Assembly (NCBI GenBank): GCA_964651245.1
Contig: CAZYVI010000011.1
Span: 1 to 64,000, forward strand
Length of the DNA: 64,000 nucleotides
Origin: Avedoeria sp964651245
Lineage (GTDB): Bacteria > Chloroflexota > Anaerolineae > Epilineales > Epilineaceae
Direction: 5' to 3'
Shown: positions 43,475-51,566 of the stretch, in pieces
How positions within the stretch are numbered: the first letter of the stretch is position 1
Layout: each line of letters opens with the position of its first letter
Notes under the pieces: generated by a model
Told to the model about the DNA's origin: nothing
Database searches by the model: none
Seen by the model: only the letters and a program-made list of their open reading frames with translations
Made by a program: the position numbers and the translations under genes

Positions 43475-44386
43475 ATGACGCGCATCGCCGTCCTGGCCGA
43501 CATCCACGGCAACCTGCCGGCGCTCGAGGCCGTCGTCGCCGACGTGGCGCGGCAGGCCGTCGACGAGGTCGTCGTGGCCGGCGACCTCGTGGGGCGGGGG
43601 CCGCAGGGCAGCGCCGTCGTGCGCCGCGTCGCCGGCCTGGGCTGGGCGGGCGTGCGGGGAAACCACGAGGACTACCTGCTCGACATCCGCGCCGGCCGCG
43701 TCCCGTCCGGCTGGGGCGGCGATCCCGCCTGGGCCGGCGCCCGCTGGATGGCCCAGGAGCTCGGCGACGACGACGCCGCGTTCATCGCCGCCCTGCCGCT
43801 GCAGCGGGTGGCGGCGACGGCGGCGGCGGTGCGGATCGTCCACGGCACGCCGGCGTCGAACCGCGAGGGCATCGGGCCGTGGACGGACGACGCGACCCTG
43901 GCGCGGATCCTGGCCGGGGTGGAAGAGCCGGTGCTCGTCTGCGCCCACACCCACCGGCCGCTCGTGCGCGCGCTGGGCCCTCGGCTGGTGGTGAACTCCG
44001 GCTCGGTCGGGCTGCCGTTCAACGGCGACGTGCGGGCGCAGTACGTCGTGCTGAGCGACGATGGGCCGGCCGGGCGCGATGGCTCGGGCTGGCGGGCCGA
44101 GCACCGCTCGGTCGACTACGACCGCGGCGCGCTGCGCCGGGTCTACCGCGAGAGCGGCTTCCTGGAAGCCGGCGGCGTCACGAGCGCGCTGCTGGCGATC
44201 GAGCTCGAGACGGCGCGCTCGGTGCTGGTGCCGTACCTGGCCTATGTCGAGGATCGGGGCGAGGCGCCGGGCTGGCCGTCGGTGTGGGCGTTCCTGGGCG
44301 ACGCCGGCTGGCTCGACGCGGCGGCGGCGGCGGGCATCCGTCGGGAGGGTGAAGGCGAACCGATCGTCCGGCTCGACCCGACGTGA
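43475..44386 (+). CDS. Calcineurin-like metallophosphoesterase
   Basis: The protein has 303 residues and is cytoplasmic. The five metal-binding motifs are in order: ADIHGN (9-14), GDLVGRG (about 40), GNHED (about 65), the HG of VHGTP (about 127) and AHTHRP (about 151). It belongs to the YfcE/PrpE-like branch that hydrolyses phosphodiesters or phosphoproteins; substrate unknown. A C-terminal extension of about 60 residues beyond the core is rich in Gly and Ala. It stands alone, divergent from the TolB-like gene. Confidence 0.94.
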   Translation: MTRIAVLADIHGNLPALEAVVADVARQAVDEVVVAGDLVGRGPQGSAVVRRVAGLGWAGVRGNHEDYLLDIRAGRVPSGWGGDPAWAGARWMAQELGDDDAAFIAALPLQRVAATAAAVRIVHGTPASNREGIGPWTDDATLARILAGVEEPVLVCAHTHRPLVRALGPRLVVNSGSVGLPFNGDVRAQYVVLSDDGPAGRDGSGWRAEHRSVDYDRGALRRVYRESGFLEAGGVTSALLAIELETARSVLVPYLAYVEDRGEAPGWPSVWAFLGDAGWLDAAAAAGIRREGEGEPIVRLDPT

Positions 44387-44438
44387 CGACGGCGAATGCC
44401 GCGCCGTCCGCGCGTGGGGCGGGGTGGGGTGCGGCCGA

Positions 44439-44723
44439 TCAGGCCGCCGACTTGGGCTTGCGGCCGCGGCGCTTGGGCGCGGCGGCCGGCGCGCTCTCGC
44501 GGGCCGTCACCTTGAAGACGACGGTGCCGGCGTCGGAGCGCAGATACTTGATCGTGACGCCGGCCGCCTGCGCCGCCGCCGAGAGGCGGTTCTTCAGCGT
44601 GATCTTGCTCGCGCCTTCCTCAGCCGTCGTCGCCATGCCACCTTCGCCGATGGCCAGGCCTTGCAGCATCATGACGTAGTCCGGGCGCGCCGCCAATTGC
44701 TCGCGCGTCAACTTGATCAGCAT
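44439..44723 (-). CDS. Small protein of unknown family, paralogue A (with basic tail)
   Basis: The protein has 94 residues, with GGAGGG 5 nt before the ATG and a good promoter further upstream. I do not recognise the family. It is clearly homologous to the divergent gene at 44965: both have ELAARPxYV, then GEGGM, a TxEEG or TxGEG turn, LKxR, and end with KxLRSDAxTVVFKV. The order helix, Gly-rich turn, helix, beta strand suggests a compact alpha/beta fold. Paralogue A alone has an Ala/Lys/Arg tail with KRRGRKPK, an AT-hook-like element, so DNA or RNA binding is possible (inference). Confidence 0.85.
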   Translation of the reverse strand: MLIKLTREQLAARPDYVMMLQGLAIGEGGMATTAEEGASKITLKNRLSAAAQAAGVTIKYLRSDAGTVVFKVTARESAPAAAPKRRGRKPKSAA

Positions 44724-44767
44724 CGGTTCCCTCCAGTTGGTCTTGCGGACAAGTCGTGAACGCGCGA

Positions 44768-44797
44768 ACTATAGCGATCTACCGACGAGCGGGCCAA
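44768..44797 (-). promoter_or_regulatory. Promoter of small-protein paralogue A
   Basis: On the minus strand TTGGCC (44797-44792), an 18-bp spacer and TATAGT (44773-44768) lie 44 nt upstream of the ATG at 44723. Here a 5' leader with a ribosome site is predicted, unlike the leaderless genes. Confidence 0.65.
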
Positions 44798-44964
44798 CAT
44801 CCATCGCAACAATCGGTCTTCATAGACTCGGTGCAATGATTCGCCACAATGTAGGCATCGCATAGCCGGTGGGGGCAATGTCCGACCGGTGGTGTGATCC
44901 GCGGCGGCCGTGCTACCATCGACCGACCGTTCGTTCGATGTACCACAGCCATCAGGAGCACGTG

Positions 44965-45195
44965 ATGATCAGGAAGCTCTCGTCCGACGAGCTTGCCGCC
45001 CGTCCGGAGTATGTCCAATTCCTGCGCAGCCTGGCCGTCGGAGAGGGCGGGATGGGCACGACCGAGGGCGAAGGCGTCGGCAAGCAGTCCTTGAAGGGGC
45101 GCATCAAGCTGGCGGCGTCGGCGGCCCGGGTGCAGGTGAAGTTCCTGCGGTCCGACGCCAAGACGGTGGTCTTCAAGGTCGTCGATCGGCACTGA
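44965..45195 (+). CDS. Small protein of unknown family, paralogue B
   Basis: The protein has 76 residues. ATG 44965 is chosen because CAGGAG lies 6 nt upstream and because the similarity to paralogue A begins there; an ORF start at 44869 has neither. Shared features are SDELAARPEYVQFLRSL, VGEGGMGTTEGEGVGKQ, LKGRIKLAASAARVQV and KFLRSDAKTVVFKV. It lacks the basic tail of paralogue A. The two genes are divergent, 241 bp apart, which fits a shared control region. A strong bidirectional terminator follows 11 bp downstream. Confidence 0.85.
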   Translation: MIRKLSSDELAARPEYVQFLRSLAVGEGGMGTTEGEGVGKQSLKGRIKLAASAARVQVKFLRSDAKTVVFKVVDRH

Positions 45196-45205
45196 TCCAC
45201 CGGGG

Positions 45206-45261
45206 GCGACGAACGCGGCGGGGTGGATGTCCGACCGTCTCCGCCCCGCCGCGTTCGTCGC
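45206..45261. terminator. Bidirectional terminator hairpin
   Basis: A perfect 18-bp inverted repeat joins 45206-45223 to 45244-45261 with a 20-nt loop. It sits in the 87-bp gap between the stops of small protein B (plus) and the wcaJ-like gene (minus), so it can terminate both. There is no long T-run on either side. Confidence 0.75.
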
Positions 45262-45282
45262 TCGATCGCATGCCCCGGACCG

Positions 45283-46698
45283 CTAGTAGGCGTTGGGGTC
45301 CTTGAAGCCCATCAGCGCCGTACGTAGCATGATCTTGAGATCGAGCAGAATGCTCCAGTTCTCAATGTAGTAGAGATCGTACTTCGTTCGTTCCTCGATC
45401 GAGGTGTCGCCGCGCAGGCCGTTGACCTGGGCCCAGCCGGTCATGCCGCCCCGCTCGCGGTGGCGCTCGGCGTAGCGGGGGATGCGGCGGCGGAAGTCGG
45501 CCACGAATTCGGGCCGCTCGGGGCGCGGACCGACGATGCTCATGTGGCCCAGGAGCACGTTGATGAGCTGCGGCAGCTCGTCGAGGTTCGTCCGGCGGAT
45601 GAAGCGGCCCAGGCGCGTGACGCGCGGGTCGCCCCGGCGAGCCCAGACGGCGCCGGTGGCGGCCTCGGCGTCGGGGCGCATCGAGCGGATCTTGAGGATC
45701 GGGAACGGGCGCATGTCGAGGCCCATGCGCTCCTGGACGAAGAACGCCGGGCCGCGGCTCTCGAGCTTGACGAGGATGGCCAGGGCCAGGATGAGCGGCG
45801 AGAGCAGCACGAGCGCCGCGCCGCTGATGGCGATGTCCATCGCCCGCTTCAGCGTCCGGCGCCAGCCGCGTAGGGCCACGTCGCGCACCGCCAGCAGCGG
45901 CAGGCCGTCGAGGTCGCTGATCTGGACCTCGTTGGCCAGCATGTGGAAGACGTCGGGCAGGATCTTGATCGAGATGCCGTCGCGGTCGCACCGGTCGATC
46001 AGCTCGGTCAGCGCCGCGCGGCTGGCCTCGGGCATGGCGATGAGCACTTCGTCGATCCGCTCCGCCGCGACGATCTCCGCCAGGCGATCGGTGCTGCCCA
46101 GGATCGGCACGCCGCGCGCCCGCGTCCGGCCCGGCGTGTCGTCGACGAAGCCCACCACGTGGTAGCCCAGGCCGGGCCGGCGGTGGACGCGCGCCACCAG
46201 GTCCTGTCCGGCCGGCCCGGCGCCGACGATGAGCAGCCGGACCGCCCCGATGCCGTTGCGACGCAGCGAGCCCCACAGGAAGCGGTGCAGCAGCCGGCCC
46301 GCGGTCACCGCGACCAGCGTCGTCAGGCCGTTGTAGACGAGCAGGACGTTCAGCAGCCAGCGGGGGAACGCCAGGGCCGGGAACAGGAAGTTCAGCGCGG
46401 CGAACGTGGCGATCATGCCGATCGTCACCGCCCGCAGCAGCCGCCCGAACAGGTCGACGCGCGAGACGCCGTGGGGCTGGTGGTAGAGCTTTTGCAGGAA
46501 GAAGACGACGTTGAGGATGACGAGCTGGAGGACCACGTAGACGCCCAGCGAAGCGAACGGCGGCGCCACCAGGCCGGTCGACTGCCCCCACGGTGTCCGG
46601 ATAGCGAGGTCGTACGCCAGCCGCAGCCCGACGCCGAACGCCGCCAGGTCGATCGCCACGCAGCTCAGGCGCTCGAGCGCCCCGCGGGCGCGGCTCAT
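45283..46698 (-). CDS. Undecaprenyl-phosphate glycosyl-1-phosphate transferase (WcaJ/EpsE type)
   Basis: The protein has 471 residues from ATG 46698; a GTG at 46746 would overlap the upstream gene by 11 nt and add 16 residues. Four or five N-terminal membrane helices (to about 135) precede a nucleotide-binding-like CoA_binding_3 domain (LLIVGAGPAGQDLVARV, about 150-270) and the bacterial sugar transferase domain (KRAMDIAISGAALVLLSPL, DELPQLINVLLGHMSIVGPRPERPE and MTGWAQVNGLRGDTSIEERTKYD). It attaches the first sugar phosphate to undecaprenyl phosphate to begin exopolysaccharide synthesis. It is the last gene of the phoU-selB-GT2 cluster. Confidence 0.95.
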   Translation of the reverse strand: MSRARGALERLSCVAIDLAAFGVGLRLAYDLAIRTPWGQSTGLVAPPFASLGVYVVLQLVILNVVFFLQKLYHQPHGVSRVDLFGRLLRAVTIGMIATFAALNFLFPALAFPRWLLNVLLVYNGLTTLVAVTAGRLLHRFLWGSLRRNGIGAVRLLIVGAGPAGQDLVARVHRRPGLGYHVVGFVDDTPGRTRARGVPILGSTDRLAEIVAAERIDEVLIAMPEASRAALTELIDRCDRDGISIKILPDVFHMLANEVQISDLDGLPLLAVRDVALRGWRRTLKRAMDIAISGAALVLLSPLILALAILVKLESRGPAFFVQERMGLDMRPFPILKIRSMRPDAEAATGAVWARRGDPRVTRLGRFIRRTNLDELPQLINVLLGHMSIVGPRPERPEFVADFRRRIPRYAERHRERGGMTGWAQVNGLRGDTSIEERTKYDLYYIENWSILLDLKIMLRTALMGFKDPNAY

Positions 46699-46735
46699 CG
46701 ACCGCCCCCCGCGCCGCCGACCGTCGCGCGCCGCG

Positions 46736-47662
46736 TCACTCGCCACCGCCGGCCGGCCGCGGCGCGCCGCGCGCGGCCCAGATCTCGCGGGCCAGCGCCG
46801 GCCCGCCGCGCAGCGCCAGCCCGGCGCGCACCGCGCCGCGCACCCACCACCGCGCGGTGCCGTCGTAGTGCTTGCGGTAGAACAGCCACATCGCCCGCGT
46901 GAACTCGCGCCGTGCGCGCGGGCTGTGGCGGCTGGCGGCGCGCTTGACGTGGTGGACGATCACCTGCGGCCGGTAGCCGACGCGCCAGCCGGCCCGCCGG
47001 ATGCGCAGCGCCCAGTCCAGGTCCTCGCCGTACATCCAGAAGCGCTCGTCGAGCAGCCCGACCTGGGCCACCGCGGCGCCGCGCACCAGCATGCAGGCGC
47101 CGACGACGCTGTCGACGTCGGCGGGCGCGTCGTCGTCGAGAAACGTCATGTTGTAGCGGCCGAAGCGCGGGCTGTGCGGGAACGCGCGCGCCAGCCCGCT
47201 GAAGCGGTAGAACGACACGGCCGGCGTTGGGAAGCCGCGCCGGCAGGCCCGATCGAGCGTGCCATCGGCCAGCAGCAGCTTGGGACCGACGACGCCGAGG
47301 TCGGGTTCGGCCTCGAGGCAGGCCAGCAGGGCGGCGACCGCGCCGCGCGGCACGATCGTGTCGGGGTTGAGGAGCAGGACGTGTGGCAGCGGCGCGACGC
47401 CGCGCCCCGGGCCGAAGCCGGCCGCCACCAGCGCGCGGTTGTTCGCCGCGGCGTAGCCGACGTTGCCGCCGCTCTCGATCACCTCGACCGCCGGGAACGC
47501 CTGGCGGACGTGCGCCGCGCTGCCGTCCGTCGAGGCGTTGTCGACGACGATGACGCGCGGCGCGGCCACGCCCTCGAGGCCGCCGTCGAACAGCGAGCGC
47601 AGGCACGCCGCCAGCAGATCGCGGGTGTTGTAGTTGACGATGACGACGACGAGCCCGCTCAC
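46736..47662 (-). CDS. Glycosyltransferase family 2
   Basis: The protein has 308 residues. GTG 47662 overlaps the selB TGA as GTGA, so it should be translated by ribosomes finishing selB. The GT-A fold shows VVIVNYNTRDLLAACLRSL, VVDNASTDGS, NVGYAAANNRAL, HVLLLNPDT and VGACMLVRGAAVAQVGLLDERFWMYGEDLDWALRIRRAGW. This is the rhamnosyltransferase-like branch acting in surface polysaccharide assembly. The C-terminal amphipathic part resembles a membrane-association segment. Donor and acceptor are unknown. Confidence 0.94.
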   Translation of the reverse strand: MSGLVVVIVNYNTRDLLAACLRSLFDGGLEGVAAPRVIVVDNASTDGSAAHVRQAFPAVEVIESGGNVGYAAANNRALVAAGFGPGRGVAPLPHVLLLNPDTIVPRGAVAALLACLEAEPDLGVVGPKLLLADGTLDRACRRGFPTPAVSFYRFSGLARAFPHSPRFGRYNMTFLDDDAPADVDSVVGACMLVRGAAVAQVGLLDERFWMYGEDLDWALRIRRAGWRVGYRPQVIVHHVKRAASRHSPRARREFTRAMWLFYRKHYDGTARWWVRGAVRAGLALRGGPALAREIWAARGAPRPAGGGE

Positions 47663-49569
47663 GGCGCCCGCCCGCCCCCGGCGGCGGCCCCGGCCGCGCC
47701 GACGAGCACCCGGGCGTCGCCGACGCGCCGCGTGACGCGGATGCGGTCGAGGTGCTCCAGGAACGCCAGCGCGTACTTGCGGCTCGTCGTGAAACGGTCG
47801 CGCACGTCGGCCACGGTGAGGGTGGGCTGCTGGGCCAGGTGGTCGCGGACGAACGCCACCATCCGCTCGAACGCGCCGGCCTCGAACAGGACATCGGCGC
47901 CGACGTTGACGAGCCGGCCCTGGGCCACGAGCGCCGCCACGACCCGCTCGCCCACGGCGTCGACCGCGTCCTTGTAGCTCGGCGGCGCGTACGGCGCATC
48001 GGCGAATCGGCCGAGCAGGGCGTCGACGGCCGCCTGATCGCGTGCCCCGAACGCCACGCGGTGGGTCGCCAGCCGGACGAACGCGCCATCGCGCACCAGC
48101 CAGCCGGCGGCGGCGGCGGCCTCCAGCACCGCCGTGAAGGCGTCGGGGTTCAGGCGCAGCCGGTCGCGCAGGGCCTCCGGCGGCAGGCCGAGCTGCAGCG
48201 GCTGGGCGTCGTGGTGGGCCGCCAGCGCTGCGCGCGCGCGCTCGGCCAGCGCCACCCAGCCGTCGGCGGTGATCCAGATGTCGCGGCCGCCCAGCCGCAG
48301 CGCCCGGCCCGCCGCGGCCAGGGCGGCCAGCGCCGCGTCGCGCTCGGCGGCGGTCAGGCCAAGGTCGGCCGGCGCCAGCGCGTCGGCGCGGCAGGGCTCG
48401 CGCTCGGCCAGGAGCTGCGCGACGCGGGCACCCGGATCGCCCGACGCCAGCGCCGCGAAGTGGTTCAGGGCCGGGGCGCGGAAGCGGCGCCAGCGCCGCT
48501 GCGGGTGCGGGTCGAGCACCTCGCCGCCGCCGACGGTCCGGCCTGGCGACGCCAGGCGCAGCACGAAGCGGTCGCCGGCGGCCAGCACCATCGGCCGCGC
48601 CAGCCAGAACTGCACCGCGCCGTGCCCGCCGGGCGCGATGGCCTCGACGCCGATCAGCCGGGCATGGGCCGGCACCTCGGCCGCGCCGTGGAAGAACTGC
48701 AGCGCGCGGTCGTGCTTGAGCGGCCCCGGCGCGTCCGGCAGCAGCGTCACCTGGGCGTCGACGAGCCGGGTCGGCTCGTAGGCGCCCACCGCGGCCACGT
48801 CGTCGCCGCGGGCGATGTCGGCGACCTCGAGGCCGACGAGGTTCACCGCGGTGCGGGTGCCGGGCCACGCCACGTCGACGCTCCGGCCGTGCGACTGCAG
48901 CCCGCGCACGCGCGTCGTCCGCCCGCCGGCGCCGACGGCCACGGTGTCGCCGACCGCCAACCGCCCGTCGCGCAGCGTACCGGTGACGACGGTGCCGAAG
49001 CCGGCCAGCGTGAAGACGCGATCGACCGACAGCCGCGCCCGGCCGCGGTCGGGCGCCTCGGGCACCGCGGCGACCTGGGCCGCCAGCGCCGCGCGCAGCG
49101 CGTCGAGGCCGGCGCCGCGCAGCGCGCTCACCGGCACGACCGGCGCGCCGGAGAGCGTCGTCGGCGCCACGAGCGCGGCCACTTCGTCGACGACGAGGTC
49201 GAGCCAGGCGGCGTCGACGCTGTCGGCCTTGGTGACGGCCACGACGCCGTGCCGGACGCCGAGCAGATCGAGGATGGCCAGGTGCTCGCGCGTCTGCGGC
49301 ATCGGCCCCTCGTCGGCGGCCACGACCAGCAGCGCCATGTCGACGCCGCCGGCGCCCGCCAGGGCGTTGCGGATGAAGTCCTCGTGGCCCGGCACGTCGA
49401 CGAAGCTGGCCACCGCCCCGCCCGGCAGCGGGCAGTGGGCGAAGCCGAGGTCGATCGTCATGCCGCGGGCCCGCTCCTCGGCCAGCCGGTCCGGGTCGGT
49501 GCCGGTCAGCGCCTTGACCAGCGTGCTCTTGCCGTGGTCGACGTGGCCGGCGGTGCCGATGACCACCAC
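47659..49569 (-). CDS. selB: Selenocysteine-specific translation elongation factor SelB
   Basis: The 636-residue GTPase delivers Sec-tRNA to UGA codons that have a SECIS hairpin. G1 is GHVDHGKST (8-16), G3 is DVPGHE (58-63) and G4 is TKAD (about 117-120), with the short G2 region typical of SelB; then come domains II-III (VFTLAGFGTVVTGTL) and four winged-helix domains (about 370-625). GTG 49569 is the first start that gives the canonical N-terminus. It lies 28 nt after the coiled-coil gene and overlaps GT2 by 4 nt. No selA, selD or selC is in the window, but selB implies that selenoproteins exist in this genome. Confidence 0.96.
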   Translation of the reverse strand: MVVIGTAGHVDHGKSTLVKALTGTDPDRLAEERARGMTIDLGFAHCPLPGGAVASFVDVPGHEDFIRNALAGAGGVDMALLVVAADEGPMPQTREHLAILDLLGVRHGVVAVTKADSVDAAWLDLVVDEVAALVAPTTLSGAPVVPVSALRGAGLDALRAALAAQVAAVPEAPDRGRARLSVDRVFTLAGFGTVVTGTLRDGRLAVGDTVAVGAGGRTTRVRGLQSHGRSVDVAWPGTRTAVNLVGLEVADIARGDDVAAVGAYEPTRLVDAQVTLLPDAPGPLKHDRALQFFHGAAEVPAHARLIGVEAIAPGGHGAVQFWLARPMVLAAGDRFVLRLASPGRTVGGGEVLDPHPQRRWRRFRAPALNHFAALASGDPGARVAQLLAEREPCRADALAPADLGLTAAERDAALAALAAAGRALRLGGRDIWITADGWVALAERARAALAAHHDAQPLQLGLPPEALRDRLRLNPDAFTAVLEAAAAAGWLVRDGAFVRLATHRVAFGARDQAAVDALLGRFADAPYAPPSYKDAVDAVGERVVAALVAQGRLVNVGADVLFEAGAFERMVAFVRDHLAQQPTLTVADVRDRFTTSRKYALAFLEHLDRIRVTRRVGDARVLVGAAGAAAGGGRAP

Positions 49570-49597
49570 CCGCGCGTCGCCGGCGCCGGCGGCGGCC

Positions 49598-50842
49598 TCA
49601 GCGCTCGTCGCCGCCCCCTTCGCGCCGGGCGCGCATGGCGCGGCGCAGGGCAGACCGGCGCTCGGCCAGCATGGCCGGCTGGGCGTCGGCCGGCAACGGC
49701 GCCTCGAACACCCGGGTGCCGGCGACGAAGGCGTCGCGCACGCTGGCGAACGCCTCGGCCAGCTGCTGGTGCAGCGCCAGCGTCTCCTCGGCCCGCGCCG
49801 CCAGCCCGTCGTCGAGCCCGCGCTGCAGCGCGTCGAGCCGGGCTTCGACCGCGCCCAAGGCGGCGTCGAGCGCCGCCTGCCGCTCCGCCGCCCGCTGCAG
49901 CCGGTCGCGCTCGGCCTGGACGCGCTCGGCGTCGTGCAGCGCCAGGTGCTGCTGCCACTCGTCGCTGGCCTCCTGGCGAAAGGTGTCCAGCGCCGACTCG
50001 ACGCGCGCCTCGAACACCCGCGCCGCCTCGGCCGCCGCCCGCTCGCCGTCGCGAACGGCCTCGGCGGTGCGATCCGCGGCGGCGGCGATCGTGCGCGCCT
50101 CGTGGACCGTCCGCTCCTGCTGCTCGATGCGCGCCTGCCACTGGCCGATCACCTCGTGCTGATCCTCGATGCGCTGGGCGAGCGCCGCGATCCGTGCCGC
50201 GACGGCCGCCTCGCTGCGGCGGGTGACGTCCTCGAGCGCCGTGCGTTCCCCAGCCAGGGCCTCGGTGCGCGCCGTCAGCCGGCCGACGGCGTCGTGCAGC
50301 TCCTGGCGGGCGCGGTCCTGGGCCGCGAACCGATCGGTGGCGGCGTCGACGGCCAGCGTCCCGGCGCGCAGCTGCTCGAACGCCGCCGCGACCTCGGTCC
50401 GGTGCGCGGCGTCGCGACGGTCGAGCTCGGCCCGCTCGGCGTGGGCGCGCTCCTCGATCGCCCGCATCTGGGCGGCCGCGTCGCGTCGGAGCTGCTCGAC
50501 GCCGTCCTCGATGCGGGCGACGCGCGCCAGGTCGGCCGCCAGCGCCTCGACGCGGTCGGCGGTGCGCTCGCCGGCCGCCTGGGCGGCGGTCAGGCGGGTG
50601 TCGAGGTCGGCCAGCCGCTCGGCGCCGGCCAGGCGGTGCTCGATGCGCGCCATCTGCTCGGCGTTCGCGCTCTGGATGTCGCGCAGACCGGCCACCTGGG
50701 TCGCGACGGTCTCGAGCTGGCCGCGCAGGGCGAGCAGCGCCGCGCGCAGGGCGGTGATCTCGTCGGCCGCCTTCTCGCTGGCCAGGGCCAGCTGGTTCAG
50801 CCGATCGAGCGCGGTCTCCGAGGCGGGGTCCATCACCGGCAT
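49598..50842 (-). CDS. Long coiled-coil protein of unknown function
   Basis: The protein has 414 residues and is nearly all Ala/Glu/Arg/Leu heptads from about 10 to 385, with no signal peptide and no membrane segment. It should form a long cytoplasmic rod. The C-terminus (MLAERRSALRRAMRARREGG) is basic. I do not recognise a family beyond generic coiled-coil or apolipoprotein-like similarity. It begins 4 nt after the phoU stop, so the two are one transcriptional unit. A scaffold or a PhoU partner is possible but not shown. Confidence 0.85.
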   Translation of the reverse strand: MPVMDPASETALDRLNQLALASEKAADEITALRAALLALRGQLETVATQVAGLRDIQSANAEQMARIEHRLAGAERLADLDTRLTAAQAAGERTADRVEALAADLARVARIEDGVEQLRRDAAAQMRAIEERAHAERAELDRRDAAHRTEVAAAFEQLRAGTLAVDAATDRFAAQDRARQELHDAVGRLTARTEALAGERTALEDVTRRSEAAVAARIAALAQRIEDQHEVIGQWQARIEQQERTVHEARTIAAAADRTAEAVRDGERAAAEAARVFEARVESALDTFRQEASDEWQQHLALHDAERVQAERDRLQRAAERQAALDAALGAVEARLDALQRGLDDGLAARAEETLALHQQLAEAFASVRDAFVAGTRVFEAPLPADAQPAMLAERRSALRRAMRARREGGGDER

Positions 50843-50846
50843 CGCC

Positions 50847-51503
50847 CTAGCTGTTGAGCTCGACGTGCTCGCCGGTGGCCAAGAAGACGACCCGCTCGCC
50901 GATGTTCGTGGCGTGGTCGCCGATCCGCTCGAGCCGCAGCGCGGCGTTCAGGATCCGCTGCGCCTCGGCGATGCCCTCGGCATGCCGGGCCATGTGCGCC
51001 AGCAGCTCGCGCTGGGCGGTGGCGTACAGGGTGTCGATCTCGGCGTCGTGCGCGGCGGCGGCGGCGGCGGCGGACGCGTCGCGGTGGGCGAACGCGGCCA
51101 GGACGTCGGCCAGCAGCCGCCGGGCGGCCTCGGCCATTCGCTCCAGCGTCACCAGCGCCCCGGGCGGCGCCGTGCCGTCGCGCTCGCCCGCGCCGCGGGC
51201 GATGCTCTTGGCGTGGTCGCCGCTGCGCTCGAGGTCGGTGGCGATCGCCAGCACGGCCAGCACCTCGCGCAGGTCGCCGGCCACCGGCGCCTGGAGCGCC
51301 ATGAGCGCCTGGACCTGCTGCTCGATGCCGACCCAGAGCCGGTTCACCTCGCCCTCGCGCCCCAAGACCGCCTCGGCCAGCGCCGGATCGCGCAGCACCA
51401 GCGCTCCGACGCCGTCGACCGTCGCGCGGCCGACGAGGTCGCCCATGACCTGAATATCCGCTTCGAGCGCCTTGAGCGCCTCGGTGAACGCGTGCCGGCT
51501 CAT
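50847..51503 (-). CDS. phoU: Phosphate-signalling regulator PhoU
   Basis: The 218-residue protein is all-helical with the two three-helix PhoU repeats. The metal-binding signatures are ATDLERSGDHAKSIARG (about 86-102) and ALRLERIGDHATNIGERVVFL (about 188-208). PhoU links the Pst phosphate transporter to the PhoR/PhoB system in the cytoplasm. Pst genes are absent from the window. It is the first gene of an unusual cluster (phoU, coiled coil, selB, GT2, wcaJ-like) behind a TATAAT box. Confidence 0.96.
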   Translation of the reverse strand: MSRHAFTEALKALEADIQVMGDLVGRATVDGVGALVLRDPALAEAVLGREGEVNRLWVGIEQQVQALMALQAPVAGDLREVLAVLAIATDLERSGDHAKSIARGAGERDGTAPPGALVTLERMAEAARRLLADVLAAFAHRDASAAAAAAAHDAEIDTLYATAQRELLAHMARHAEGIAEAQRILNAALRLERIGDHATNIGERVVFLATGEHVELNS

Positions 51504-51552
51504 CGCTGCTTCCCCTGCCCGCCGCCCAAACGCACCCGCGGCGTGACGGGCG

Positions 51553-51558
51553 ATTATA
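51553..51558 (-). promoter_or_regulatory. -10 box of the phoU operon
   Basis: A perfect TATAAT on the minus strand lies 49 nt before the phoU ATG at 51503, in the 63-bp gap behind the subtilase gene. No good -35 is at the usual distance; the spot could need an activator such as PhoB. Confidence 0.55.
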
Positions 51559-51566
51559 CCGCGCCG

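Noticed and set aside
43412..44104. Minus-strand open frame opposite the metallophosphoesterase
   Set aside because: The plus strand carries all five metallophosphoesterase motifs; the antisense frame is Arg/His/Asp-rich and has no domain.
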